A stretch of DNA of 64,000 nucleotides, taken from positions 1-64,000 of the forward strand of contig NZ_JAILKR010000129.1 of the NCBI RefSeq assembly GCF_024693525.1, written 5' to 3'. Of this stretch, positions 1 through 6,653 are shown one piece after another. The notes beneath the pieces were generated by a model, which did not search any database, had not been told where the DNA came from, and saw only the letters and a program-made list of their open reading frames with translations. Every line of letters begins with the position of its first letter. Within the stretch, counting starts at the first letter, position 1. This DNA is from Selenomonas sp. (GTDB taxonomy: Bacteria; Bacillota_C; Negativicutes; Selenomonadales; Selenomonadaceae). Made by a program: the position numbers and the translations under genes.

Positions 1-66
1 AGTTTTCAGATTTTTTAAAACGTAGTCTTGTTGTTACTTTAGTAATCTTATAATTATATATTCATT

Positions 67-155
67 CGTTTACAATAGTTATCGTTTTATATAAGTAGAC
101 GTTTAAATAGTTTATTTCGTTTATATATAGTTATCGTTTTATAATTAATACGTTT
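67..155. repeat. Six CGTTT motifs at about 17-bp period
   Basis: CGTTT begins at 67, 83, 100, 118, 135 and 151, so the spacing is 16-18 bp inside otherwise AT-only sequence. A longer unit (ATAGTTATCGTTTTATA) occurs twice within it. Short phased direct repeats in AT-rich DNA are typical of iterons or partition sites of plasmids and phages; that role is inferred. No gene is seen here. Confidence 0.55.
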
Positions 156-196
156 CAGACTCCGCAAACCATTGAAAAATAAGGAGATTATAACAC

Positions 197-477
197 TATT
201 TTCCCCAAAAGCAGGGTTAGGTATTCGGTATTTTCCCCAAAAACAGGGTTATATATCATCTATTTTCCCCAAAAGCAGGGTCAAGCTAAATCCATTTTCC
301 CCCAAAACAGGGTCGTGCTTTTAGTATTTTCCCCAAAAGCAGGGTCAGATATTCTTTATTTTCCCCCAAAACAGGGTTAGCTAAAAATCTATTTTCCCCA
401 AAAGCAGGGTCAATTTTCTTCTTATTTTCCCCAAAAGCAGGGTCAATTTAAAAATCGTTTTCCCCCAACAGAGGGTC
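197..477. repeat. Iteron-like array: nine 22-bp repeats, 32-33 bp period
   Basis: The unit TATTTTCCCCAAAAGCAGGG(T/C) starts at 197, 229, 261, 293, 325, 357, 390, 423 and 456. The period is 32 bp for the first six copies and 33 bp after that, about three helical turns, so a bound protein would always face the same side. The intervening 10-11 bp are unique and too short for CRISPR spacers. Some copies carry CCCCCAAAACAGGG instead, and the last is degenerate. It may be an origin iteron set, a centromere-like partition site or an operator array of element A; which one cannot be decided from sequence. Confidence 0.85.
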
Positions 478-532
478 ACTTTTTCAAAAATGAGGAAAAA
501 GGGGGTGACTTTCCCAGAATCCAGAGTAATAA

Positions 533-558
533 AAAGAGCACCTAAACGGGTGCTCTTT
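533..558 (-). terminator. Terminator of the 580-1973 operon
   Basis: A 10-bp perfect stem (AAAGAGCACC with GGTGCTCTTT) lies directly after the stop of the minus-strand gene that ends at 580. Read on the minus strand it continues into a T-rich stretch. Confidence 0.75.
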
Positions 559-579
559 CCTCTAGTTTGAAATTACCGT

Positions 580-1143
580 CTACTCTTCTATATCTTCATG
601 CCACTCAAGTTCTAACGGGCTTACTTCAACGATTCTATGATTTTCAAATAGTATTCTGAACTCAAAGAACATATGTAAATCAGTTTCGCCAATTTTACCA
701 CTAAAAATATGTTGGTGTGGCATTTCGTCTACAACATCGTAGTAGTAGACCATTGCCTCCGCAAACTGATTAAGTAGGAGATTCCCCGTGTCTTTTGCTG
801 AAAAACCGTCTAGCAGGGGAACATAACAGTCATTTCTTGCATTTCTACTAACAGTAATTGAGATTTTTACTTCTGAACTATCATTTGATTGTATAATATT
901 AGTATCAAAATCATACTTTGCTTTGTCGAAGTTTATGTATGATATAGCCAGAGCCTTTTTCTCCTTGTCGTGCCGATAGCACATGAGGTAAGGAATAAGG
1001 AGCAGGTGTTTCCCTTTGTCTGTCGTACAGGCAAATACTGGCGGTTTTGATTGTGCATAATCTGTAGCTATATTCCACAAACCTTCCATAAGCAAGAAAA
1101 ATTCTTCATTTTCAACGCTGTTTTCAAATACTTTTTTGTTCAT
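580..1143 (-). CDS. Uncharacterised protein of the left mobile element (187 aa)
   Basis: I do not recognise this family. The protein is soluble-looking, with no signal peptide or membrane segment. It is moderately acidic, especially at the C-terminus (WHEDIEE), and mixes beta-rich segments (HLLLIPYLMCY, VKISITVSR) with a helix near residues 120-140. It starts at an ATG with a GGGAGG site. It follows the 1158-1973 gene by 14 bp, so the two are co-transcribed, and a terminator closes the unit. The AT-rich composition and the location beside repeat arrays, a CRISPR array and an integrase mark it as mobile-element cargo. An accessory replication, maintenance or counter-defence role is possible but unsupported. 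Confidence 0.75.
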   Translation of the reverse strand: MNKKVFENSVENEEFFLLMEGLWNIATDYAQSKPPVFACTTDKGKHLLLIPYLMCYRHDKEKKALAISYINFDKAKYDFDTNIIQSNDSSEVKISITVSRNARNDCYVPLLDGFSAKDTGNLLLNQFAEAMVYYYDVVDEMPHQHIFSGKIGETDLHMFFEFRILFENHRIVEVSPLELEWHEDIEE

Positions 1144-1157
1144 AACAGTTCCCTCCC

Positions 1158-1973
1158 TTAGAATGGCAGGTCATCTTCGGAATCAAGGGGCGTACTGGTG
1201 GTTGGTTCTTCAAACTCTGGTACAAATGGAGGCTCTGGTGTATAGTCTGGAATTTCGTCATCTATAGGAATAACATTATCAAAGGGCAACGTGACTTCAT
1301 CAAAGAGGGGTTCTGCTTTTTCTTTTTGCATACAACTGTTAAACGCTAGAAACTCGGCTTTACTACGTTTGTCGATACAGTCTAAAACAAAATTCATTTC
1401 CTCCACCGTGGGCTTGTGCTCATTGAATATAAAGCCTAAACTAGCCCGATTAGCCTCATGTTTCAGTAAACACGCCGACTTGATAGACTTCTCATAGTTG
1501 ATTCGATTTACAACATAAGAGCCTGTTTCCCTATCCACCAGAGCTTTGATAGCATTTTGCATAGTGAAGTTTTTAATGTCACAGATTTTTATTTCGTCAT
1601 GTGTAGTAAGCAAAAGAAAAGCGTTATCCCCGTTAACTCGGTGGATAGCACGGATTTGGAGCTTGTAGAACATTTCGAGCACCGCTATGATTCTAAACTT
1701 TGGATTTAGTTGCAGTATGACCTCGAAAGGGCTTTGGTAGCCTAGCTGATAGACAGTATCTTTCAATACTTCTTTTAGCAGTTGTACATTGTCGGCTATT
1801 TCATCATTTGATAGCTCTAGCCCAACGTCTGCCTTGTTTTGTAATCGTATTAGTGTCTTGGCGTTGGATTCCTTGCCTCTTAAAGCATCCAATAAGATAC
1901 GGTGTTCCAGATACTCCTTCTTGGTTATCGTGTACTCTTCCTGCAGGTCTTGGAACTCTTCTACTTTCAACAT
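1158..1973 (-). CDS. Uncharacterised protein with SSB-like acidic C-terminal tip (271 aa)
   Basis: The protein starts at ATG 1973, which has AAAGGAG 9 nt upstream; a longer reading frame upstream lacks a ribosome site. Residues 1-60 are helical and charged, the middle is mixed alpha/beta, and roughly the last 50 residues are a Pro/Glu/Asp-rich linker ending in DSEDDLPF. That ending matches the SSB C-terminal peptide (DD[IL]PF), which docks replication and repair enzymes. I see no clear OB-fold in the body, so this may be a divergent SSB or an unrelated protein that has adopted the SSB docking tail. It is the first gene of the two-gene operon. Confidence 0.75.
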   Translation of the reverse strand: MLKVEEFQDLQEEYTITKKEYLEHRILLDALRGKESNAKTLIRLQNKADVGLELSNDEIADNVQLLKEVLKDTVYQLGYQSPFEVILQLNPKFRIIAVLEMFYKLQIRAIHRVNGDNAFLLLTTHDEIKICDIKNFTMQNAIKALVDRETGSYVVNRINYEKSIKSACLLKHEANRASLGFIFNEHKPTVEEMNFVLDCIDKRSKAEFLAFNSCMQKEKAEPLFDEVTLPFDNVIPIDDEIPDYTPEPPFVPEFEEPTTSTPLDSEDDLPF

Positions 1974-2034
1974 GATAAACACTCCTTTCAGATATAGAAA
2001 GACAACAAGCCTATACTGGCTCATTGTCAGCATA

Positions 2035-2057
2035 GCATATGAAAAAATATCATATGC
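2035..2057. promoter_or_regulatory. Perfect 8-bp inverted repeat upstream of the 1158-1973 operon
   Basis: GCATATGA and TCATATGC flank a 7-bp A/T spacer, 62 bp upstream of the start codon at 1973. The position fits an operator for this minus-strand operon. No well-spaced -35/-10 pair is obvious beside it. Confidence 0.4.
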
Positions 2058-2120
2058 AAAAATCTGTTATATTTTTTCTTTATCTATTAAGAGTGAACTT
2101 ATAGTTTATAGTTATACAAC

Positions 2121-2145
2121 AAAAAAGCCCCTAATGGGGCTTTTT
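2121..2145 (-). terminator. Terminator of the CRISPR transcript
   Basis: AAAAAGCCCC and GGGGCTTTTT form a 10-bp stem with a TAAT loop. It overlaps the first bases of the decayed last repeat (2139-2166). Read on the minus strand it ends the crRNA precursor before the 1158-1973 operon begins. Confidence 0.7.
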
Positions 2146-2526
2146 ATCACCTATACGATGAAGAACATACATAAGAAACTAGCTCGTTTTTTTTAAACAT
2201 TCTAAGTCATCTATGAGATGAAGAACGTCTTGCTGAACGGAAAGGACAACTTGACTGTATTCTAAGTCATCTATGCGATGAATAAGTATGATGAGTATTG
2301 GTAAAAACAAAATCAGTCATTCTAAGTCACCTATACGATGAAGAACAAAGAAACTATTCAAAAACATAATAATGATATATTCTAAGTCACCTATACGATG
2401 AAAAACAAGAAAAGCCCTTGAAAAAACACTATTTTAAAATTCTAAGTCACCTATACGATGAAGAACCTTTTTCTTATGCCTAAATTTCGATTTTAAGAAT
2501 TCTAAGTCACCTATACGATGAAGAAC
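2139..2526 (-). CRISPR. Type I-F-like mini-CRISPR array, 28-bp repeats, 32-bp spacers, no cas genes
   Basis: Six repeats start at 2199, 2259, 2319, 2379, 2439 and 2499, exactly 60 bp apart, and a decayed seventh lies at 2139. Read on the minus strand the repeat is GTTCTTCATCGTATAGG followed by TGACTTAGAAT. It resembles the I-F consensus (GTTC..TGCCGTA.AGGCAGCTTAGAAA), and CATC-GTATA-GGTG can form the Cas6f-type hairpin. The two leftmost full-length repeats are mutated and the leftmost is decayed, as expected of a trailer, while the right-hand repeats are near-perfect. The array is therefore read leftward. No cas gene is visible, so it would need Cas proteins encoded elsewhere. Spacer 2407-2438 matches the nearby integrase gene. 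Confidence 0.92.
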
Positions 2527-2548
2527 TGGAACATTTTGTTACAAAACC

Positions 2549-2557
2549 ATTATACCA
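2549..2557 (-). promoter_or_regulatory. Extended -10 promoter in the CRISPR leader
   Basis: On the minus strand the sequence reads TGGTATAAT, an extended -10 element. It lies 22 bp before the first repeat, and its expected start point is near 2542. The flanking AT-rich DNA fits a leader. Confidence 0.6.
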
Positions 2558-2624
2558 CAACGCTTTCAGCAGTTTTATCAAAAATAACAAAAATAAAAAA
2601 AATCATGTATACATATCAGAAGTA

Positions 2625-2653
2625 TCGACTAACAACCTTCCTTGAGATATACT
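2625..2653 (+). promoter_or_regulatory. Putative integrase promoter
   Basis: TCGACT and TATACT are separated by 17 bp, about 85 bp upstream of the integrase start codon. It is divergent from the CRISPR promoter, so the two share this intergenic region. Confidence 0.45.
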
Positions 2654-2704
2654 ATTCTAAACAATCACTTGACTTGTTCTTTGATAACTGAATAGTGCTC
2701 TCTT

Positions 2705-2732
2705 TCTCTCCTGTTTTCTTTGAAGGGAGAGA
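2705..2732 (+). promoter_or_regulatory. Hairpin sequestering the integrase ribosome-binding site
   Basis: TCTCTCC (2705-2711) is perfectly complementary to GGAGAGA (2726-2732), which includes the Shine-Dalgarno of the integrase (ATG at 2738). The loop is 14 nt. If it folds in the mRNA it would reduce integrase translation. Confidence 0.45.
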
Positions 2733-2737
2733 TTTTT

Positions 2738-3865
2738 ATGAGGACAAAACACAAATATATTACTTATCGTCAAGATAAAGAAACATATATCGTATCTATG
2801 ACTATTAACAGTAAGAAAACTTATGTTACTTGCCATAGCTTAGAAGAAGCAATACAGAAGCGAGATTCTTTAGTCGAACTGCACAAATTAGATAAAAACA
2901 TTATTGGTGGCTTATCTTCTCATAGGGTTGATAAAGTCGTACCAATACTGGAAGAAGCATTTACAGAATATGTAGAAAAAGAAATTCGTCCTCGTGTAGC
3001 GTTATCCACTTATTCAAAATACAATCTGACGAAGAATAATTACTGTAAGCATCTGGGGAATATAAAGATAGACAGAATAACACACGAGTCATGGCAGAGC
3101 TTGTTTTCTAGCAGACAGGAAAAGTATCATCTGGCAAGGTCATATATAATTGACGATGTACGAAGATTTAAAGCAATGTATAACTACTATATCAATCTAG
3201 GCATAGTCAAAGATAACCCTCTCGACAAGCCAATCAAACTACACAATACGCCAAAGATAAAAAGAAGGGCATTTACTGAAGAAGAAAAAGAGATTTTTCT
3301 TCTTACGGCTAAAGAGTATGACCATAAGTTCTTTACTATATTCTCATTGTATTTTTCGACAGGAGCTAGGCGTTCAGAGCTACTTGCGCTACAATGGCAA
3401 GACATAGATACATTTAACAAGTGTATTCGAATCAGACGTAGCATCGGCAGAGGTACAGTCAATGGAAAATTCACGGAACTAATTGGCAATACAAAGACAG
3501 TCGGTAGCGTGAGAGATATTCCCATATCTGGCGATATGCTAAATATGCTCCTTTCACTAAGGAAAGAAGCATACAAGCAGACTGATTTTGTTTTTACTAA
3601 TACTCATCACATCAAGTATGACCACATGAGCCTTAACAGCATCCAGAGAGCTTTTCGTATCATAGCTGACAAAGCAGGTTTAGATAAGTGTTTATCAATA
3701 CATTGCATCCGTCACTATGTAGCTTCAAAGCTCATCACTAACGGGGTAGACCTTTCAACGGTTCAAAGTATTGGCGGTTGGAAAAGCCCGTCAGTTTTGT
3801 TGTCTGTTTACGCACATAGCAATGAAGATGCAAAACGAAAAGCACTTGAAAAAACACTATTTTAA
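2738..3865 (+). CDS. Tyrosine recombinase / site-specific integrase of element A
   Basis: This is a 375-aa phage-type integrase. An N-terminal arm-binding region (about 1-60) and a SAM-like core-binding domain (about 70-165, including STYSKYNLTKNNY) precede the catalytic domain. The catalytic residues visible are Arg in TGARRSELLALQW, His and Arg in HCIRHY, His/Trp in GGWKSP and the nucleophile Tyr in SVYAHS. It starts at ATG 2738 behind GGGAGA; a TTG six codons upstream would place the ribosome site inside the gene. It lies about 130 bp from the tRNA-Ser copy, the expected place for an integrase that recombines at a tRNA 3' end. The last 32 bp nearly match a CRISPR spacer of the same element. 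Confidence 0.93.
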   Translation: MRTKHKYITYRQDKETYIVSMTINSKKTYVTCHSLEEAIQKRDSLVELHKLDKNIIGGLSSHRVDKVVPILEEAFTEYVEKEIRPRVALSTYSKYNLTKNNYCKHLGNIKIDRITHESWQSLFSSRQEKYHLARSYIIDDVRRFKAMYNYYINLGIVKDNPLDKPIKLHNTPKIKRRAFTEEEKEIFLLTAKEYDHKFFTIFSLYFSTGARRSELLALQWQDIDTFNKCIRIRRSIGRGTVNGKFTELIGNTKTVGSVRDIPISGDMLNMLLSLRKEAYKQTDFVFTNTHHIKYDHMSLNSIQRAFRIIADKAGLDKCLSIHCIRHYVASKLITNGVDLSTVQSIGGWKSPSVLLSVYAHSNEDAKRKALEKTLF

Positions 3866-3869
3866 AAAG

Positions 3870-3932
3870 TTGTCCAAAAGTTGTCCACAGAATATCCACA
3901 GATTTAACAAGTTATCCACAATTTTATCCACA
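3870..3932 (+). other. Cluster of DnaA-box-like 9-mers
   Basis: TTGTCCAAA (3870), TTGTCCACA (3881), ATATCCACA (3892), TTATCCACA (3912) and TTATCCACA (3924) are all in the same direction, mostly 11-12 bp apart. Two are the perfect DnaA consensus. AT-rich DNA follows (3933-3998). It could be a replication origin of the element or a DnaA-binding control site. Alternatively, the repeated TTGTCCA/TATCCA units could be arm-type integrase sites next to the attachment core. Confidence 0.7.
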
Positions 3933-3991
3933 GAAATATAGTGATTTTGTTACAAAAAATTAATAAAATCCTTGTATTTTTCATAGAATCT

Positions 3992-4080
3992 GTAAATTTG
4001 TCCGAGTGGTCGAAGGTGCTTGACTCGAAATCAAGTGTGGTTAATAGCCACCGTGGGTTCGAATCCCACCCTCTCTGCCA
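3992..4080 (+). tRNA. tRNA-Ser(CGA)-like sequence with a broken acceptor stem (attachment-site copy)
   Basis: The D arm, anticodon stem-loop (CTTGA-CTCGAAA-TCAAG, anticodon CGA), long variable arm, T arm and CCA end are all intact. The seven bases before position 8 (GTAAATT) do not pair with the 3' acceptor strand CCTCTCT; only about three of seven positions match. tRNA identity therefore begins near 3999. This is what integration into a tRNA-Ser gene leaves at the far end of an element, so an intact tRNA-Ser(CGA) should lie left of the window. Automated tools may still call it a tRNA. Confidence 0.6.
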
Positions 4081-4086
4081 TTGAAA
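4025..4086 (+). repeat. Attachment-site direct repeat, copy 1
   Basis: These 62 bp, from the anticodon loop through CCA and six bases beyond, are identical to 8003-8064, an offset of 3978 bp. The crossover for tRNA-targeting tyrosine integrases usually lies in this part of the tRNA. The two copies delimit element B. Confidence 0.9.
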
Positions 4087-4091
4087 TCAAG

Positions 4092-4120
4092 GGCTCGCGG
4101 GTTTTCCGCGGGTCTTTTTT
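4092..4120 (+). terminator. tRNA-Ser terminator, copy 1
   Basis: A G+C-rich 9-bp stem (GGCTCGCGG / CCGCGGGTC, two wobble pairs) is followed by TTTTTT. It sits just after the tRNA 3' copy, in the same place as the terminator at 8070. Confidence 0.8.
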
Positions 4121-4358
4121 GTTTGCTGATTTTGGTGCTCAGCGGGTTCGTAGCGGGTTTTGTGGCGAAGTTTTTTTGCCGCGAAAGGCTGTTTTAGGGC
4201 GTTGTGTCTGTGATTTACGGACACGATTGCCCCTATTTTTTTGTCTTTGTATTGCGGACAGTGGCGGGGGGGACCGGTCAGCTGTCTGGTGTTTATTGTG
4301 CTTTGTATTTGCTGGCACGTTTCGGGGAGCCGATGAGGTTTTCGGCATCGGATTCCAG

Positions 4359-4474
4359 TCAGCTGCCGACGGCAGATTTGCTTTCTTCGTCGATATGGGT
4401 GTAGATATTCATGGTAATCTGGATGGTTGAGTGTCCCAGCTGTTCCTGGATATCTTTGAAGTCAATTACCCCCT
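4359..4474 (-). pseudogene. C-terminal fragment of a second tyrosine recombinase
   Basis: The minus-strand frame reads GVIDFKDIQEQLGHSTIQIT and continues MNIYTHIDEESKSAVGS before a stop at 4359. LGHS..IT..IYTH is the conserved box II end of phage integrases, with His in LGH and the nucleophile Tyr in IYTH. Nothing upstream of about 4474 continues the protein, so only about 38 residues remain. It differs from the integrase at 2738-3865 and is probably the former integrase of element B, next to its attachment site. The 4121-4358 stretch beyond its stop holds no recognisable gene. Confidence 0.75.
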
Positions 4475-4483
4475 TTTTTTGAC

Positions 4484-4672
4484 GCAGGTTGCAAAGACCG
4501 CGGCGTCAAAGCCCCGCCTTCCTTCTGCGTCTTGCGCCAAACCGCCATGCTCGCCGTGCTGGTGGAAATTGGCTTTATCGACAGCGAGGATATAAACCTC
4601 CTCAACTGTCACGGCGATGACATAGCAAGAGCTCTTGCCCGAGGCGTGACGGATTACGGGCAAGGACATTGA
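4484..4672 (+). pseudogene. C-terminal fragment of N-acetylmuramoyl-L-alanine amidase (Amidase_3)
   Basis: The plus-strand frame contains KDRGVKAPPSF, VLRQTAMLAVLVEIGFIDS and EDINLLN...IARALARGVTDY, then a stop at 4672. VL[RE].T.MPAVLVEIGFI is the signature of the last third of zinc-dependent Amidase_3 enzymes, including phage endolysins; the catalytic Glu is in LVEIGF. The zinc-binding N-terminal part is absent. The fragment begins where the opposing integrase fragment stops, so the two gene ends were joined by deletion or rearrangement at about 4474-4486. Confidence 0.8.
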
Positions 4673-4690
4673 CCAGTCAATATCATACAG

Positions 4691-4728
4691 AAAAGCCGCT
4701 CTCAGAGTTATTCCTGAGAGCGGCTTTT
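4691..4728. terminator. Strong bidirectional terminator
   Basis: A perfect 14-bp stem, AAAAGCCGCTCTCA with TGAGAGCGGCTTTT, has a 10-nt loop. It ends the amidase remnant on the plus strand and could also stop the leftward operon that ends at 4873. Confidence 0.85.
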
Positions 4729-4872
4729 GATAATCAAAAAGGGCGCTACCATAATGACGGCTACCACACAGGCAGCTTATGTACTCAAAATTCACACATC
4801 ATTATGGGTTTACGCGCCCGATTTATCTTTTAGTATAGATATTATAGCATAGACAAAATCACTTTGCAAGAT

Positions 4873-5538
4873 TTAATTTCCGAATTTCTGCCAGGGAAAT
4901 TCCAGTGTCCTATGCAGGGCTGGAACCAGCAAATCGAAATACAACGACTCATTAAACTCATATTTTGCATATATAGCATTCGCTACATAATCTGCCGCCT
5001 GTATAACATACGCATCCTTAGCATCCGAATCCAGGTACTCCACCTTTATGTCAATTCCTAAGCCGCGTTCATAGTTCAAATACAATTTAATGTAATCGCT
5101 AAACGAATTGGCCGAGCCTACCTTAGTATCCTTATTATCGCATTGCAGGACTATGGAGCTCTCCCGGTCTTTGGAAGTAACAATTCTCGATACAAGTATT
5201 TTCATCAAATAGTTGTAAAAGATATTTTTCTCTTTCAGCAAGCGGCTATCCACATGCTTCAAATCTGCAACGATGTACGATACCTTTACATCCTTGCTCA
5301 CAATAGACTCCAATATATGGTATTTTACACACGGATATGCATCTTTTGCCTTTATCTCATGGGCATGCGCTTTTCCCAATACGGGAAACAGCTTTTTAGC
5401 CTGAAGCAGCTTACGTTTCATCAGCAAATGCAGAGAACGCCTGTTTGTAGTTTCGATGCAGGCAATGACAAAATACCGTCCCCGGCTGCCAAGGTTTCCT
5501 GATTCATCGAAAAATATATACCGTTTCTCCTCACTCAA
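4873..5538 (-). CDS. DUF3800 domain protein
   Basis: The 221-aa protein carries the DUF3800 signature: an N-terminal FFDESGNLG strand-loop with conserved Asp and Glu, a central Asp (YIVADLKHVD), and a C-terminal QAADYVANAIY helix. The conserved acidic residues are why the family is often suspected of being nuclease-like with an RNase H-type fold; activity is unproven. It starts at TTG 5538, 9 nt after AGGAGG. It is the last gene of a three-gene leftward operon, 32 bp after the ImmA/IrrE gene, inside an island bounded by tRNA-Ser repeats. A defence or toxin role is inferred from that context only. Confidence 0.85.
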   Translation of the reverse strand: MSEEKRYIFFDESGNLGSRGRYFVIACIETTNRRSLHLLMKRKLLQAKKLFPVLGKAHAHEIKAKDAYPCVKYHILESIVSKDVKVSYIVADLKHVDSRLLKEKNIFYNYLMKILVSRIVTSKDRESSIVLQCDNKDTKVGSANSFSDYIKLYLNYERGLGIDIKVEYLDSDAKDAYVIQAADYVANAIYAKYEFNESLYFDLLVPALHRTLEFPWQKFGN

Positions 5539-5570
5539 CGGTCTGCTCCTCCTTTGGGGCCATGCGGCTT

Positions 5571-6653
5571 TTATACTGCTCGCAGGCGCCGCTTCCCATA
5601 AAGTTCATCAAATTCTGCTTCTTCCGAGCAATTCAGCAAATACATAATCTCTGAATGCGTATATTCCAAATCTCTGGTATGAATATCAATCATTTCTCTA
5701 ATCAACGAAGGGCGCTCCACCGGAGGGTCATACTGTTCCGGTTCCCGCTTGCGATATCCCCATGAGGAAAACTTCTGAAACATATACTGCTTCTGATTCT
5801 GGGTAATGCATGATAATTCTGCAGCTCTATATATAATTGCCTGCATAGATACTTTCCAGCTGATTTTTAATAATGATAATTTTTTTAGTGTTAAATCTTT
5901 TAATTGCGGCTTGATATCCGCTCTTGGCATCAAAAATTCCGCAGCAAAACGATTTGCTTCATATTCCATTGTTTCAGATGGCACTCTATGCATCAAGATA
6001 TGTCCCAGTTCATGTGCTAACGAAAATCTGATACGATCCATCGGCTTTGCAGAATTGTAATAGAACAATGGAGGAACCGGCATATCCGCTAATACCCCGC
6101 CCCTATTCATGGACGGATTGTGTATCCATTGGCTCACAGCATCAATATCAGAGGCAGGATTATACTCCGTAAAAATTATGCCGCCCATTTCTTCAATCAA
6201 TTGGACAATATTCTCAATCGGCCCTAGCGGAACATTCAACATAGCCCTGGTCTTCTGTGCAATTTCCTCTGGCGTATCTTGTGTCACGTCAAAATGCACA
6301 AAATGTGTTGCTCCAAAATCTATGGACTGAATCAATTTTGCAATCTGCATCCGACGAAGCTGAAATAGCGCTTCCATATGCTTCATTTCCTTAACACTGG
6401 TACGACGTTTCTTCCGATACATCAGGCTAAGGCCTATACCATACAGATTCATTTCTTCATAAAAGAATTGCACTGGTAAGTGAAGACAGTTCGCCAATAT
6501 TTCAATGTCATCTTGCGAACAATGCAAAAAGCCATTCTCCAGCTTTGACAGTTTTCCCTGCGTAAAATTTGCCATATCTGATAAATTCTTTTGACTTAAC
6601 CCGCGAAGATTCCTTGCTAAGCCTATCATTTTAGGATTTATCGATTTTTGCAT
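5571..6653 (-). CDS. XRE helix-turn-helix and ImmA/IrrE metallopeptidase fusion
   Basis: This 360-aa protein has an N-terminal XRE/Cro-type DNA-binding domain (about 8-62, with LSQKNLSDMANFTQGKLSKL). The ImmA/IrrE zinc peptidase domain (about 150-260) shows HELGH near 213-217 with the third ligand Glu in EANRFAAEFLMP. Relatives cleave or displace repressors in phage and ICE regulation, or are toxin/defence components. Its ATG overlaps the upstream gene by 23 bp, indicating translational coupling. The residues needed for zinc binding are present, so it is probably active. Its substrate may be its operon partner or a phage-type repressor (inference). Confidence 0.9.
   Translation of the reverse strand: MQKSINPKMIGLARNLRGLSQKNLSDMANFTQGKLSKLENGFLHCSQDDIEILANCLHLPVQFFYEEMNLYGIGLSLMYRKKRRTSVKEMKHMEALFQLRRMQIAKLIQSIDFGATHFVHFDVTQDTPEEIAQKTRAMLNVPLGPIENIVQLIEEMGGIIFTEYNPASDIDAVSQWIHNPSMNRGGVLADMPVPPLFYYNSAKPMDRIRFSLAHELGHILMHRVPSETMEYEANRFAAEFLMPRADIKPQLKDLTLKKLSLLKISWKVSMQAIIYRAAELSCITQNQKQYMFQKFSSWGYRKREPEQYDPPVERPSLIREMIDIHTRDLEYTHSEIMYLLNCSEEAEFDELYGKRRLRAV

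Noticed and set aside
197..477. The 22-bp repeat array as a CRISPR array
   Set aside because: Unique segments are only 10-11 bp, too short for spacers, and repeats vary internally. An iteron or operator array fits better.
1789..2196. A 135-aa plus-strand open frame over the CRISPR trailer
   Set aside because: It runs through the terminator and the operator-like repeat, opposite a better-supported gene, and has no ribosome site.
3835..3866. Lethal self-targeting by the array
   Set aside because: The PAM-position bases are TT instead of CC and there are two mismatches, so interference with the resident integrase gene is unlikely; the match is better read as targeting relatives.
3992..4080. 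A normal functional tRNA-Ser(CGA) gene
   Set aside because: The 5' acceptor strand (GTAAATT) cannot pair with CCTCTCT. The rest is intact because it is the integration duplicate.
4466..4795. A 109-aa minus-strand open frame
   Set aside because: It is the reverse of the amidase fragment, which has clear family similarity on the plus strand, and it runs through the 14-bp terminator stem.
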